Positions 34,026-43,866 of a stretch of 64,000 nucleotides of DNA are shown here, piece by piece. The stretch is from Blastococcus sp. PRF04-17 (GTDB lineage Bacteria > Actinomycetota > Actinomycetes > Mycobacteriales > Geodermatophilaceae), in contig NZ_CP095412.1 in the NCBI RefSeq assembly GCF_023016265.1, positions 2,604,001-2,668,000 on the forward strand, written 5' to 3'. Position 1 is the first letter of the stretch. Every line of letters begins with the position of its first letter. Position numbers and translations under genes: made by a program. Below the pieces are notes generated by a model, which searched no databases, was not told where the DNA came from, and saw nothing but the letters and a program-made list of their open reading frames with translations.

Positions 34026-35914
34026 GGGTTCTCCGGTCGGGTCGGGGTCAGGCCAGCGGGGGCGGCGTCGTGTATATGGCCGGTGCCCGGGGACACCGGC
34101 GGGGTGGAGGCGCGGGCGGCGGCGACGCGGTGGCGGGCCGCGGCCTGGGCGGCCAGCAGCGCCGCGCCGCGGCGGCCGGTCAGGCACCGGGTGAGCCGGG
34201 CGATCACCGGTGGGGCGTGCTCGGCCACGACCAGCGCCCGGCCGGGCGGCAGCTGCCGGATCTCCTCACCGCGCAGCACCGGCACGGTTTCGCCGTGCGT
34301 GGCGCGCGACCAGCCCGCCCCTCGGTAGGTGTAGGAGGTGCGGCGCACCCGGGTGGTGCCGAGCAGCTCGGACAGCTCCCGATAGAAGGCGCCGTCCTTG
34401 CCGCCGCCGAAGGCGACGACGACGTTGGTCAACCCGAACAGCGCCCGGGCCTCCTTCTCGCCGTAGACGAGCACCAGCTGCCGCCACGTCTGGGCGGCGT
34501 ACAGAAAGCTCACTCCCAGCGCCCGGTCGTTGGCCATCCGGGTGCGCAGCGTGGGCAGCGGCGCGGTGGACGGCAGTTCGTCCAGGCAGGCCAGCAGCGG
34601 CGGGCACAGCCGCCCGGCCGGCGCCGCGCCGGCGAGCTGCAGGGCGGTGTCGAGGACGTGCTCGGCCAGGGCGGTTAGCAGCGGGGACGCCGAGGCGTAG
34701 GGGTCCTCGCGGCCGAGCAGGTAGACGGTGCCGCCGGCGGCCAGCAGTGCGGGAATGTCGGTGGCCGGGCGGCCGGGCCCGGGGGCGCAGCGGCGGCGGA
34801 TGTCGGCCTGGAAGAACAGCGCGAGGGCCTGCTGCACGGTGGTGGCGGTGTTGCCGGCGGTGCGCGGGTCGCCGGCCAGGGCGCCGTGCAACAGGCCGTC
34901 CCACAACGGCGCGGCGTGCCGGTGAGAGCGCAGGATGTCGGCCGGCTGAGTGCTTGCCTGCGGGTGGGCGGCCCACGCCAGGACGTCCTCGACGGTGCGG
35001 CCGGTGAGCGCGGCGGCGTGCAGATAGGCCTGCAGCACCTTGGCGGCCTCGAAGGCGTAGAAGCGGGCGGCGCTGTCGTGGTGGCCGCCGGTGACCGCGC
35101 CGGTCACGGTGCCGGCGGTGAACGCCTTGGCGCGGCGTTCAGCGACCATCGGGTCGCCGCAGCCGGCGACCGGATCCCACACCAGCTCCGGCAGGCCGGG
35201 CACCGTCCCGAACGGGTCGCACACGGCGACCGGGCGGCCGCCGGCGGCGCGGGCGTCGAGGGTGAGCAGCAGATCTTCGGCCTTGGTCAGCGTCACCAGC
35301 GCCGCGCCGGGCGCGTCGAGCAGGGCCGGGGCGAGCAGGTCGAGGGTCTTTCCCGAGCCCTGCGGGCCGTAGACGCCGGTGGCCCGGTCGTAGGGCACCC
35401 ACAGTTCGCCGGCGGCGGGGACGACGCCCGCGCCCAGCCGCCAGCCGACATCGGTTGAGGTCGCGCAGGAGCCGGGCTGCCGATCCGGACGGATGAGGGG
35501 GGCGGCCTTCCGCAGCCGGGCGACGCCGAGGACCTCGGTGATCTGCCCCCGGGTGGCCATGCCCGTTCGAGTGATCAGCCATCGGTGCGCGGCCCAGGCG
35601 GCGGCTGCGCTGCCGGCCAGGAACAGGATGAGCACTGCGGTGACGCCGGTGTACACGGCCGCTGGTGAGGGCAGCGCGGCGACCTGAGTAGCGGTCAGCC
35701 CGGCGGCGGGGTCGCCGGTGGCGAGCCCGCCGACCGAGTCGACCAGCGTGCCCGATCGGCCTGACCACACCCAGCCGCCGCCGGTCAGCAGCGCGGCGAC
35801 CGCGCGGCCGACCGGCAGCAGCAGCGCGGCGGCGGTCAGCCACACCAGGACGGCGGCGGCCGGCAGCTCCCAGCCGGCCGGGCCGACGTCGGGTGTTTGC
35901 CGGCCGGCGTTCAC
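34022..35914 (-). CDS. Type IV coupling protein (TraD/VirD4/TraG-like ATPase)
   Basis: This 630-residue protein should bring the relaxase-DNA complex to the secretion channel. Two N-terminal membrane segments (about 19-45 and 88-112) anchor it. Walker A is GVYGPQGSGKT at 180-190 and Walker B is LLACLDELPSTAPLP near 438-452. The all-alpha region and the late motif SFLYAAQTWRQLV are typical of TraD/TraG. The start is GTG at 35914. Downstream genes follow by 4-nt overlaps. Confidence 0.85.
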   Translation of the reverse strand: MNAGRQTPDVGPAGWELPAAAVLVWLTAAALLLPVGRAVAALLTGGGWVWSGRSGTLVDSVGGLATGDPAAGLTATQVAALPSPAAVYTGVTAVLILFLAGSAAAAWAAHRWLITRTGMATRGQITEVLGVARLRKAAPLIRPDRQPGSCATSTDVGWRLGAGVVPAAGELWVPYDRATGVYGPQGSGKTLDLLAPALLDAPGAALVTLTKAEDLLLTLDARAAGGRPVAVCDPFGTVPGLPELVWDPVAGCGDPMVAERRAKAFTAGTVTGAVTGGHHDSAARFYAFEAAKVLQAYLHAAALTGRTVEDVLAWAAHPQASTQPADILRSHRHAAPLWDGLLHGALAGDPRTAGNTATTVQQALALFFQADIRRRCAPGPGRPATDIPALLAAGGTVYLLGREDPYASASPLLTALAEHVLDTALQLAGAAPAGRLCPPLLACLDELPSTAPLPTLRTRMANDRALGVSFLYAAQTWRQLVLVYGEKEARALFGLTNVVVAFGGGKDGAFYRELSELLGTTRVRRTSYTYRGAGWSRATHGETVPVLRGEEIRQLPPGRALVVAEHAPPVIARLTRCLTGRRGAALLAAQAAARHRVAAARASTPPVSPGTGHIHDAAPAGLTPTRPENP

Positions 35915-35992
35915 CGCCGGCCTCCGGTGCTCGTGTCGTTCATGGCCTCTCCTCGCTCGGCTTCTGGCTCGGTCGGCGGGCAGGGCGGCGGC

Positions 35993-37159
35993 TCATCCGC
36001 GGGAGGGGGCGTGCAGGTCGACACCGCGCTCGGCCAGCCACGGCACGGGGTCGACGGGGGCGCCATCGATGCGGACCTCGAAGTGCAGATGAACGCCGGT
36101 GCTGTTGCCGGTGGAGCCCTGAAACCCGAGCAACGCACCGGCGCCGATGCGCTGGCCGGGAAGGACGGTGTAGGTCGACAGGTGCCCGTAGCGGGTGGTC
36201 ACCCCGCCGCCGTGGTCGAGTTCGACCAGGTTGCCGTAGCCGGCCAGGCCGAGACCGCCGTCGCGGTCGCAGTAGGTGCTGGTGCAGGCGGCCATGAGCA
36301 CGGTGCCGCCGGCGGCCGCGTAGACGGGGCTGCCGCGGGGTCCGGCGATGTCGACCCCGGCGTGCAGGGTGCCCCAACGAGGCCCGTAGCCGGAGGTGAG
36401 GGTGCCGGCGGTGGGCCGGATCCACGACTCGGCCGCCACCGGCAGGTCCGGGCAGAGGGCGGACGCCGCGCCGGCGGGGGTGGTCGCGGCGGCTTGGGCG
36501 GCCGGCCACAGCATCGCGGTCAGCTCTCGGGCCAGCGGTCCCCACCGGGCGTAGGCGTCTCCGTAGGCCGAGACCTGCACGGCCTGGGCGGCCCGGGTGA
36601 GCGGAATAGTCCGCCAGTTCGGCACCTCGAGCAGCCGGGCGTAGAAGGCCTCGACGGCGTAGACCGGGTCCATCAGCTGGGCGACGGTGCCCCACCCGGC
36701 GAGCCAGCGCTGCTGGAAGGTGTTGACGCTGTCGTGGTCGGAGCCCAGCCCGTCGTGCGCGTACTGCAGGCTGGTGGCGGTCACCGCGGCCTGCTCGGCG
36801 GTCAGTTCCGGACTGGAGCCGTCGTTGGCCAGCATCCGGATCCGGGACTCCTGATAGGCCGTGGCCAGCGCCACGGTCGCCGCGTACGGGTCCAGTCCCT
36901 GTGTCACGGCGACGGTGACGATGGTCTGCGCCTGCCCCATCTGGACGACGTCGAGCTCGAGGCCGGCGACGGTCGCGCCGGTGCCGCCGATCGAGCAGCC
37001 CGACGACGCCGCCGCCGGCTGGTCGGGCGCGGCCAGAACGGCGAGCGGGATCAGCAGCAGCGTCAGCCCGGCGAGCACCGGGAGCGCGAGCGGGGCGGCC
37101 GCCCGCCACAGCCAGGCCCGCGCCTGCGCCTGGGCCACCTGGCCCGCGGTGCCGCTCAT
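35993..37159 (-). CDS. M23 peptidase with a lysozyme-like N-terminal domain
   Basis: A 388-residue exported cell-wall enzyme that should open peptidoglycan for the conjugation channel. One membrane anchor lies at about 23-45. A transglycosylase-like helical domain follows (ALATAYQESRIRMLANDGS with a possible catalytic Glu; DSVNTFQQRWLAGWG). The C-terminal LytM/M23 domain has HAGVDIAG near 297 and VHLHFEVRIDG near 363, the zinc-binding His residues. The ATG at 37159 overlaps the VirB4 stop as ATGA. Confidence 0.85.
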   Translation of the reverse strand: MSGTAGQVAQAQARAWLWRAAAPLALPVLAGLTLLLIPLAVLAAPDQPAAASSGCSIGGTGATVAGLELDVVQMGQAQTIVTVAVTQGLDPYAATVALATAYQESRIRMLANDGSSPELTAEQAAVTATSLQYAHDGLGSDHDSVNTFQQRWLAGWGTVAQLMDPVYAVEAFYARLLEVPNWRTIPLTRAAQAVQVSAYGDAYARWGPLARELTAMLWPAAQAAATTPAGAASALCPDLPVAAESWIRPTAGTLTSGYGPRWGTLHAGVDIAGPRGSPVYAAAGGTVLMAACTSTYCDRDGGLGLAGYGNLVELDHGGGVTTRYGHLSTYTVLPGQRIGAGALLGFQGSTGNSTGVHLHFEVRIDGAPVDPVPWLAERGVDLHAPSRG

Positions 37160-38664
37160 GCCGGCCGTCCGCCGGTAAGGGCCTCGTTGGTGTCGGTCAG
37201 CCGCAGCTCGGGCCGGGTGAGCACGGTCTGCACCTGAAACGTCCGGTCGCCGACCAGCCACAGCGCCCGGCCCTTCCCGGCGACCGCCCAGCCGGTGACC
37301 ACCCGCTGCGCGACCGGAGACAGGCCGAGCAGGGTACCCAGCTCGTCGCCGACGGCCTGGTCCTGGCCGTGCAGCACCCGGGTGTCGCACAGGTGCAGCA
37401 GGTCGCGGGCGATGGCGACCGCCTGCGAGCTCGCGTCGCCGGCGGTGAGCATGTCCGAGGGCTTGTGCGCGAGCAGGATCTGCACGTCGGCGTCGCGGCG
37501 GGACAGCCGCAGATTGGCGTCCAGGCTCTTCATCGCCTCGGCGCCCAGGCGCATCTGCCGCCAGGTCTCGTCGCGGATGACGATCCGCAGGTCACCGGGG
37601 TCGGCGATCTCCCGCATCGCCTGCCCCCAGGAATTCAGGCAGGTGAGCGCGATGCCGACGGCCTGGTCGCCGAGCGGCTCCAGCCGGGACAGCGACAGCG
37701 ACTGGATCGGGGCCCGCCAGTCGACGGTGATGGTGGTGTGCTCGTCGAACAATCCGGCCAGCGAGCCCTTCACGAGGCTGCCGAGGGCGTCGCGCAGGGT
37801 GCGGGTGGCGTCGAGGAAGTGCCGCCGGTCGGCGTAGCGGGAGCCGGCGACGAGCTCGTCGGGAGGCTCATCGAGGGCGCGCCACAGCTGCGGGATGGTG
37901 GGCTCGGTCAGCCGGGTGGCTCCGCTGCGGTAGCCGGTGAGCAGTCGCAGCGCTTCGCCGACGGCGGTCTCCTCCACGGGGCCGAAAGGCACGTTCTGCG
38001 AGCCGACCAAGCCACGGATCAGCACCAGCCAGCGAGCGAACATGATGGCCTCGCGGCGGCGGGCCTCGGCGGCGTCGAACTGCTCCCAGCCGTGACCGAG
38101 CGGGCCGAAGGCTAGGGGGTTGACCCGGGCGGAGAGTCCGTGGCCGATGACGAACGGCTCGACGCCGAGGGCGCGGCACAGCGGCTCGTACTCGTCCTTG
38201 GTGTCGCCGAGGACGAGGGTGCGGTAGCCGTAGGCCAGCATGCGCAACGCGAAGGCCTTGACGGTGGCCGATTTGCCGCGGCCGGGCTTGCCGAAGACCA
38301 CGACGTTCGGGTTGGTGACCGGGATGTCGTCGTCGGTGACCCAGCCGACCGGGTCGCAGTAGAACGCCCCGCCCGAGAGCAGGTCGATGCCCAGCTGCGC
38401 GCCGGTGGGCGGCAGTCCGGGAGCGGCGATCAGCGGCCACATCACCGGGGTCTGCTCCGAGGTCATCCGCCACACCGACAGCGGCGCCGGCGTCGCGGCG
38501 CGGCCCCGTCCCTGGCCGCGCGAGCCGCGGCGGGGCACCAGCTGGCTGAACGGCTCGGGCTCTCGCTCCGTGGCGGGCGCGGTGGGCGCGCTGGGGAGTC
38601 GGTGGCCGAAGTCGTCGAGCAGGACGGCGATCTCCCGGCCCCGGCTGAAGCCTCGGCGGCTCAT
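37156..38664 (-). CDS. VirB4/TraC-like conjugation ATPase
   Basis: A 502-residue ATPase that powers the type IV secretion system. Walker A is VFGKPGRGKSATVK at about 124-137, followed by LVLGDTKDEYEPLCRALG. The Walker B-like segment is LRIVIRDETWRQMRL, and the late block VQILLAHKPSDMLTAGDAS is usual for VirB4/TraC. It is shorter than Gram-negative VirB4 because the N-terminal domain is reduced, as in actinobacterial relatives whose N-terminal part is a separate SCO6880-like gene. ATGA overlaps link it to both neighbours. Confidence 0.85.
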   Translation of the reverse strand: MSRRGFSRGREIAVLLDDFGHRLPSAPTAPATEREPEPFSQLVPRRGSRGQGRGRAATPAPLSVWRMTSEQTPVMWPLIAAPGLPPTGAQLGIDLLSGGAFYCDPVGWVTDDDIPVTNPNVVVFGKPGRGKSATVKAFALRMLAYGYRTLVLGDTKDEYEPLCRALGVEPFVIGHGLSARVNPLAFGPLGHGWEQFDAAEARRREAIMFARWLVLIRGLVGSQNVPFGPVEETAVGEALRLLTGYRSGATRLTEPTIPQLWRALDEPPDELVAGSRYADRRHFLDATRTLRDALGSLVKGSLAGLFDEHTTITVDWRAPIQSLSLSRLEPLGDQAVGIALTCLNSWGQAMREIADPGDLRIVIRDETWRQMRLGAEAMKSLDANLRLSRRDADVQILLAHKPSDMLTAGDASSQAVAIARDLLHLCDTRVLHGQDQAVGDELGTLLGLSPVAQRVVTGWAVAGKGRALWLVGDRTFQVQTVLTRPELRLTDTNEALTGGRPA

Positions 38665-40175
38665 CGCCGGCTCCTGCGGTCGGGCAGCCCGACGCCCAGC
38701 GGGATGGCGGCGGCGGCGAGACCGGCGTCCTGCGCCAGGTCCAGTCGCAGCGGCACGAAGCCGGCGGCCCGGATCGAGGCATCCAGCTGGCGGCCGTGTT
38801 CGGCCACCGGCCAGGTGGCAGGTACGGTCACGCAGGCCGCGGCCGAGCTGCGCACCAGGGCGCGGCCGGCGGCCAGCTTTTCGTCGGCGGCGCCGATTCG
38901 TTCGGTGTCGCGCCGCTGCCGGGCCCGCTGCCGGAAGCCCATCCGGGCGCGCATTTCGTTGCCGGTGGTGGCGCTCATCTCCTCCCGGCCGACCAGCCGG
39001 GTGGCCCGGGCCAGCGGGAGCGGGTGGAGGAAGACGGTCAGGCAGCGCCGCTCCCCCGCCACCGTCGGCACGAGCACCGGGGCCAGCGCGCCGAGCACCG
39101 CACCCGAGTCGGGCAGCAGGATCGTGTCGGTCACCGACGCCCAGGCGTCGTGCACGTAGTGCCGCACCTCGGCCCGGGCCTGGGTGGGGCCGGCGGCGGC
39201 CATCGGCACGCCGGTGGCCAGCTGCTGGCCGGCGGCGGCGGCGAGGTCGGCAGCGATCAGCTGGGCTCGGTCGCCGGGAGCGAAGCCGGTGCGCACCGCG
39301 GCGGCGAGTGCGGCCGAGTCCAGCCAGGTCACCACGGTGCAGCCGACCGGGCCGCGCAGCGCGGCCTCGACCTCGGCCATCACGGCGTGCAGCACCCGGG
39401 CGCGGCCGTCGATCCCGCCGCCGGACTCTTTGGCGGCGCGGGCGATCCGTCCCTCGCCGACGACGACGGTGACGAAGGCCTCGGTGCGCACCGCGGCCGG
39501 GGTGAGGGTGGCGCCCAGCAGCGCGTTGACCCGCACGGCCAGCGCGGGGGCGTCGGGGTGGGCGTTGGTGCGTTCCCAGGCGGCGCGCTCGGCGCCGTCG
39601 TCGGGCACGGTGCGCACCTGCAGGCCCAGGACGTCGACCAGCTCAGTGCGGGCGGCCAGTTCGCACAGCTCGGCCAGCCCCGCCCCCATCCGGTTGCGCT
39701 GCTCGGGCTCGGCCAGGCCGATGCCGGGATGGGCGATGCGGGCCACCACCGCCCAGGTGCGGGCCGCGGTGTTCTGCACGATCACCGGGCGGGTGAACAG
39801 CTGCCCGTAGGGCGGCCCGTCGTGGGCGCGAATGCCGGCCAGCACGCCGGGCAGATCCGCCTCGGCCCCATCGTCGACGATCCCGGCCGCGGCCCGGGAG
39901 CCGAACACCGACCAGCCCATGACTCCTCCAATCACGTGCAGGCAGAGGTCGCCGAGCCAGCGGCCGGCCGCCCGGCCGCGGATCGGCACCAGCTGCACGG
40001 CGGCGAGCAGCGCCCACACCGGCAGCCACAGGGCGAGCAGCCCCCAGGCCTGCGCGTTGAGCGCCAGCAGTGCCGGCACCCCGGCCGCAGTCACCCCGGC
40101 CAGCTGGACGCCGGTCATGCCGAGGAACCAGCCCGAGACGTCCCGGGTGTAGTCGCCGTACCGGTGCGCGCTCAC
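38661..40175 (-). CDS. SCO6880-like type IV secretion membrane protein
   Basis: A 504-residue protein from GTG at 40175 (MSAHRYGDYTRDVSGWFLGM). Two membrane helices lie at about 19-65, followed by a large cytoplasmic domain (HPGIGLAEPEQRNRMGAGLA; GATLTPAAVRTEAFVTVVVG). The layout matches the SCO6880 family, which precedes VirB4-like ATPases in actinobacterial conjugation clusters and corresponds to the missing N-terminal part of VirB4 plus a VirB3-like anchor. The start overlaps the VirB6-like stop as GTGA. Confidence 0.75.
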   Translation of the reverse strand: MSAHRYGDYTRDVSGWFLGMTGVQLAGVTAAGVPALLALNAQAWGLLALWLPVWALLAAVQLVPIRGRAAGRWLGDLCLHVIGGVMGWSVFGSRAAAGIVDDGAEADLPGVLAGIRAHDGPPYGQLFTRPVIVQNTAARTWAVVARIAHPGIGLAEPEQRNRMGAGLAELCELAARTELVDVLGLQVRTVPDDGAERAAWERTNAHPDAPALAVRVNALLGATLTPAAVRTEAFVTVVVGEGRIARAAKESGGGIDGRARVLHAVMAEVEAALRGPVGCTVVTWLDSAALAAAVRTGFAPGDRAQLIAADLAAAAGQQLATGVPMAAAGPTQARAEVRHYVHDAWASVTDTILLPDSGAVLGALAPVLVPTVAGERRCLTVFLHPLPLARATRLVGREEMSATTGNEMRARMGFRQRARQRRDTERIGAADEKLAAGRALVRSSAAACVTVPATWPVAEHGRQLDASIRAAGFVPLRLDLAQDAGLAAAAIPLGVGLPDRRSRR

Positions 40176-41803
40176 CGGGCACCCCCGGCTGGGGGTGGGT
40201 CGCTCCACGGCGGCCCCGGGGCCGGCGGATCGAGGTCGCCGGAGGCGTCCGGCCCTCCGTTGTCGGGTCGCCGTGCACGCCAGGCCAGACCTTGGAAGTC
40301 CTCGTCGGGACCGGGAACCGGCCAGACGTACGGCCCCGCCCCCTCCACGAGCGGGGCTTCGTCGTCGGATCGAACCTGAGATCCGGACCGGGACACGCCC
40401 GACAGTCCGGCGGTCTGCCCGTTGCCGCCCGTGGTGCGGCGCGGCATCGGCTGTCCGTAATAGGGAGCGGTGTGCCCGATGCCGGCGCCGGAGAGCACGT
40501 CGGCCGCCGTGGCGGCCGCCCCGGCGGCCAGCCGGCCCGCGTGCGCCGTGCCGACGGCCAGGGAGCGCAGCGCACCGGCGAACCGGCCCGTCGTGGCGGC
40601 GTGCGCCGTCGACTCCCCCTGCGCACCGTCCCCGGCCAGCTGCGCGGCGGCACCGGAGGCGGCCACCCCACCCGACGCCGCAACGGCGGCGCCGGCGGCG
40701 CGACCACCACCTCGACCGCTGAACGCGCCCGTCAGTCCGCCGGAGGCGGCCAGCGAGGAGCGCAGCGCCGCTCCGCTGGAGGTGCCGGGGTCGACGAAGG
40801 CCAGCAGCCGAAACAGCGCCAGCGGACAGATCGCGCCCAGCAGAATCAGCAGGCAACCGACCACCGCCATGCCGATCGCGGCCTCGGTGCTGGTCTCACC
40901 GGCTTCGGTGAGCAGCCCCTCGGTGATGGTCACCCCCACCCCGAGGACGAGGACCGCGACCGGGGCGACCAGCAGCGCCGCGAGGAACCAGCGCAGGCTG
41001 CGCCAGAACCACGCGCTCGAGCTCTGCGCCAGCAGCCCGCCGGCCGAGATCGCCGACGTCGCCACCAGCACGATCAGCGCCGCCTCGCGGACCAGCATCA
41101 GCAGCAGGTAGCCCACGCTGGCCGGCACCAGCAGGAAGATCGAGCTGACCCCCAGCACGGTGGCGACCGTGCCGTCGACCAGGTCGCGGGCCACGCTGAT
41201 CGACGGGTCGAACGCGGCCAGGCTGTCGATGCCCAACAGGCTGCGCAGAAGGCCGGTGGTCAGCCCGGAGACGCCGGTCACCAGCAGCGCCGCCACGCCG
41301 ACATAGCCGGCCCAGACCAGCCCGAACTGCACCAGCCCGATCAGCAGCCGGCCGAGGGTCTGCCCGTCCCGCCGTGCCGCCGCCACACCCAGTTGCACAA
41401 GCGCCATTCCCGCGGCCACGGTGGCGCCGATGCCGAAGGTCACCGGATAGATCCCGGCCAACGGGCCGTCGGCGGACAGGTCGGGGCTGGTCAGCGCGTC
41501 GATCACCGAGAAGGCCAAGCCGAGCAGCCACAGCCCGGCCTCCCACAACGCCAACATGGCGCTGACCCACACATCGGTGGCCACCGCCCCCGCCGCCTCG
41601 CCGATCACACAGAACGGATTGGTCGGCAGACACGACAACGCGTCCTCGGCCGTTGACGGATCGGCCGGGAAGGCCCACACCACCGGATCGGCCGAGGCCG
41701 GCGCCGCGGTCGCCAGCCAGCCCACCGCCGCCAGCAGCATGACGACGCACAAGGCCCGCGGGCGCGCCCATCGAATGCCTCGTCGAGGCCGCGGCCTAGC
41801 CAT
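40172..41803 (-). CDS. VirB6/TrbL-like polytopic membrane protein
   Basis: A 543-residue inner-membrane component of the secretion channel. A signal-peptide-like start (ALCVVMLLAAVGWLATAAPA followed by SAD) precedes about seven hydrophobic segments between 75 and 340. A long Gly/Ala/Pro-rich cytoplasmic tail follows (380-543). The size, the topology and the place between a VirB8-like and a VirB4-like gene fit VirB6/TrbL. Confidence 0.8.
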   Translation of the reverse strand: MARPRPRRGIRWARPRALCVVMLLAAVGWLATAAPASADPVVWAFPADPSTAEDALSCLPTNPFCVIGEAAGAVATDVWVSAMLALWEAGLWLLGLAFSVIDALTSPDLSADGPLAGIYPVTFGIGATVAAGMALVQLGVAAARRDGQTLGRLLIGLVQFGLVWAGYVGVAALLVTGVSGLTTGLLRSLLGIDSLAAFDPSISVARDLVDGTVATVLGVSSIFLLVPASVGYLLLMLVREAALIVLVATSAISAGGLLAQSSSAWFWRSLRWFLAALLVAPVAVLVLGVGVTITEGLLTEAGETSTEAAIGMAVVGCLLILLGAICPLALFRLLAFVDPGTSSGAALRSSLAASGGLTGAFSGRGGGRAAGAAVAASGGVAASGAAAQLAGDGAQGESTAHAATTGRFAGALRSLAVGTAHAGRLAAGAAATAADVLSGAGIGHTAPYYGQPMPRRTTGGNGQTAGLSGVSRSGSQVRSDDEAPLVEGAGPYVWPVPGPDEDFQGLAWRARRPDNGGPDASGDLDPPAPGPPWSDPPPAGGAR

Positions 41804-42602
41804 GGCGGAGGTCCCGCCAGCCGGCGGCGATCGCCGCCTCGGTTCCCGGCCAGATCGACGGCGCCGGCGCAGGCTCCGCCCCCGGCCCGATCAGCCAGCG
41901 GTCCCCGACCCACGCCATGCGCTGGCAGTCGGCGATCGCGATCCGCGAGGTTTGCTCCACCGTGACGGTGAACTCGAAGTTCACGCACACCACCGCGAAC
42001 TCCTCGCCCACCGTGCCCTTGATCAGCCCCATCACCGGGCGCACGACGAGGGCCAGCTGCGGCGATCCGGCGCCGGACAGCCCGGCCGCCGACAGCAGCC
42101 GCGCCATCCCATTCACGCCCGACCACGTCTGCGCCGTGGGGCCACCCGATGCGGCCCACTCGGCGATGACCCGTCGCACGCCGTCGAGCGATCCGCTTTC
42201 CATCGCGGTCACGTCGATCGCCGCCAGCTGCGCCAGCGCCCCCTCCGGGGTTCGCGGAAAGCCGGTGGGCACACCTGCCGGACCGACGCCGGTCGGGCGC
42301 GGCAGCTCGAGCACCCCGGCGGCCTCGGTCGCCAGCGGGCCCGGCAGGGCGTCGTCCGGTTCGGCGCGCGGCATGGATGCGGCGGCCAGCGCATCCTCGC
42401 GCGACATCTCCCTCGCCGAGGGCGGCTGGGGTGCGGCCTCCACTGCGCCCCGGCCGTCCCCGGTGAGCGCGGCGATCACCGTGAGCACCAGCCCGGCCAG
42501 CACCGCCAGCGCCACCAACGCGCTGACCGCGGCGAGCGTGACCAGTCGAGCCCGGCTCCACTCCGGCACGCCGCTGCCCCGGTGCTCGGCACGGCGGGCC
42601 AT
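41796..42602 (-). CDS. VirB8-like single-pass conjugation protein
   Basis: A 268-residue protein with one N-terminal membrane helix at about 18-46 (LVTLAAVSALVALAVLAGLV) and an outside domain. The C-terminal part (VVCVNFEFTVTVEQTSRIAI followed by ADCQRMAWVGDRWLIGPG) resembles the NTF2-like fold of VirB8/TcpC proteins. It starts at ATG 42602, touching the stop of the pilin-like gene as TGATG. Assignment rests on topology, the C-terminal pattern and gene order. Confidence 0.65.
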   Translation of the reverse strand: MARRAEHRGSGVPEWSRARLVTLAAVSALVALAVLAGLVLTVIAALTGDGRGAVEAAPQPPSAREMSREDALAAASMPRAEPDDALPGPLATEAAGVLELPRPTGVGPAGVPTGFPRTPEGALAQLAAIDVTAMESGSLDGVRRVIAEWAASGGPTAQTWSGVNGMARLLSAAGLSGAGSPQLALVVRPVMGLIKGTVGEEFAVVCVNFEFTVTVEQTSRIAIADCQRMAWVGDRWLIGPGAEPAPAPSIWPGTEAAIAAGWRDLRHG

Positions 42603-42982
42603 CAGGTGCACCCGCTGCCGGTGATCGAGTCGAGGATCGTCAGAATCACCGTGTAGGTGATGGCCACCATCACCACCACCGCCACGCCCATCGCCCCGTA
42701 CCGGGAGGCGTGCGGATGGGAGAAGATCCGGCCGACCAGGATCGACCCGAGCGACACCACCGCGCCGATGCCGATCAGCGCCAGCACGCCCCACTTCACC
42801 CACGCCGTCACGTCGTCGGCGAAGGCCTGCACCCCCGGTGGCGCCGCCGGGCAGACCGCCGCGGTCACCTCTCCGGCAGCCGCAGTCGCCGGCCACGCAG
42901 TCAGCACGATCAGCCCGGCGAGGGCGAGCACAACGATCGAGGTCCCTCGCGCTCCCGGCGTCGTGCGGTCGCTGGTGGTCAT
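42602..42982 (-). CDS. Small two-helix membrane protein, VirB2/TrbC-like
   Basis: A 126-residue protein with a signal-peptide-like segment (about 16-36, cleavage plausible after ATAAAG) and two membrane helices (about 60-86 and 94-117; WGVLALIGIGAVVSLGSILV and GVAVVVMVAITYTVILTILD). This architecture and size suit a VirB2/TrbC-type subunit or a small channel component. Cysteines sit near 44 and at the C-terminus. ATGA couples it to the ParA-like gene. Confidence 0.65.
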   Translation of the reverse strand: MTTSDRTTPGARGTSIVVLALAGLIVLTAWPATAAAGEVTAAVCPAAPPGVQAFADDVTAWVKWGVLALIGIGAVVSLGSILVGRIFSHPHASRYGAMGVAVVVMVAITYTVILTILDSITGSGCT

Positions 42983-43866
42983 CGGCGCTGTCCCGCCGGG
43001 CCCGTCCGCGCCCGCTCCGCCCCGCGCCGATGCCGAGGCGGTGGCTGTGCCGGTCCGCCCGGCACCAGGAGCGCAGCCAGCGACCGGCCGGCGGCTGCCA
43101 CCGGCTTCGGCAGCCGGTCACCGGTCAGCCCGGCGATCTCCAGTCGCCGGTCCACCGGGACAGAGACCACCCGTCCCCGCGAACGCAGCTCCCCCAGCCG
43201 CGGACCGCAGGTGGCCTCCACCATTCGGGGCCACCGCGCCGGGCCCACCGCGGCGACCACGGCCTCGGCATCGATGGCGGCCAGCACCTGCTCGGTCTGC
43301 CGAACCGCCGGCACTGCCACCCGGGTGACGACCACGGCCTTCGCTGCGTGGACGAGGAACCCGGGTGAACCGGAGAGCGCACCGGTCAGCGACCAGCCGG
43401 CGTCGACCACCAGCAGTCCGGGTGCGTCCTCGGTCTCCGGCAGCGGCGGCAGCTCTGCGTCGGCCGGGTCCCGAGCCAGGCGGAAGACGTCCAGTCGACC
43501 GCGACGACCCCGCCGCCACTCGGCGCCGTCCGCGCCCAACTCGATGGTCGGGGCCGCCGTCAGCCCCGAGCGGACCGGCTGGGCGTAGTCGACCAGCCGG
43601 ACCGGCCGGTCCTCGGCCAGCGCCTCGGCGACCGCCACCGCGACCGTGGACGCGCCGGCTCCGGCGTGACCCGCCATGACCACAACCACGTGCCCCTCAC
43701 CGGTCTCCGACCACGGAAGACGACGACTGCCATGCGGTCCACGGGCCCCGGCAGCGCCCCCTGCTCCGAACCCCAGGCGGCCGTCGGCGAGGTCACCGTT
43801 GGTGACGTCGTCGAACACCCCCGCCCGGATCGCGACGACGGCCGCGCGCATCGCCGCCACGGTCAT
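42979..43866 (-). CDS. ParA/MinD-like ATPase of the transfer block
   Basis: A P-loop ATPase with the deviant motif VMAGHAGAGASTVAVAVAEA and a Walker B segment APGLLVVDAGWSL. The active-site lysines of classical ParA are missing (GHAGAGAST), as in many actinobacterial secretion-cluster ATPases, so activity may differ. The preferred start is ATG at 43866, preceded by GGGGAA; an ATG at 43980 would add 38 residues. It leads the type IV secretion run and may position or prime the machinery. Confidence 0.7.
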   Translation of the reverse strand: MTVAAMRAAVVAIRAGVFDDVTNGDLADGRLGFGAGGAAGARGPHGSRRLPWSETGEGHVVVVMAGHAGAGASTVAVAVAEALAEDRPVRLVDYAQPVRSGLTAAPTIELGADGAEWRRGRRGRLDVFRLARDPADAELPPLPETEDAPGLLVVDAGWSLTGALSGSPGFLVHAAKAVVVTRVAVPAVRQTEQVLAAIDAEAVVAAVGPARWPRMVEATCGPRLGELRSRGRVVSVPVDRRLEIAGLTGDRLPKPVAAAGRSLAALLVPGGPAQPPPRHRRGAERARTGPAGQRR

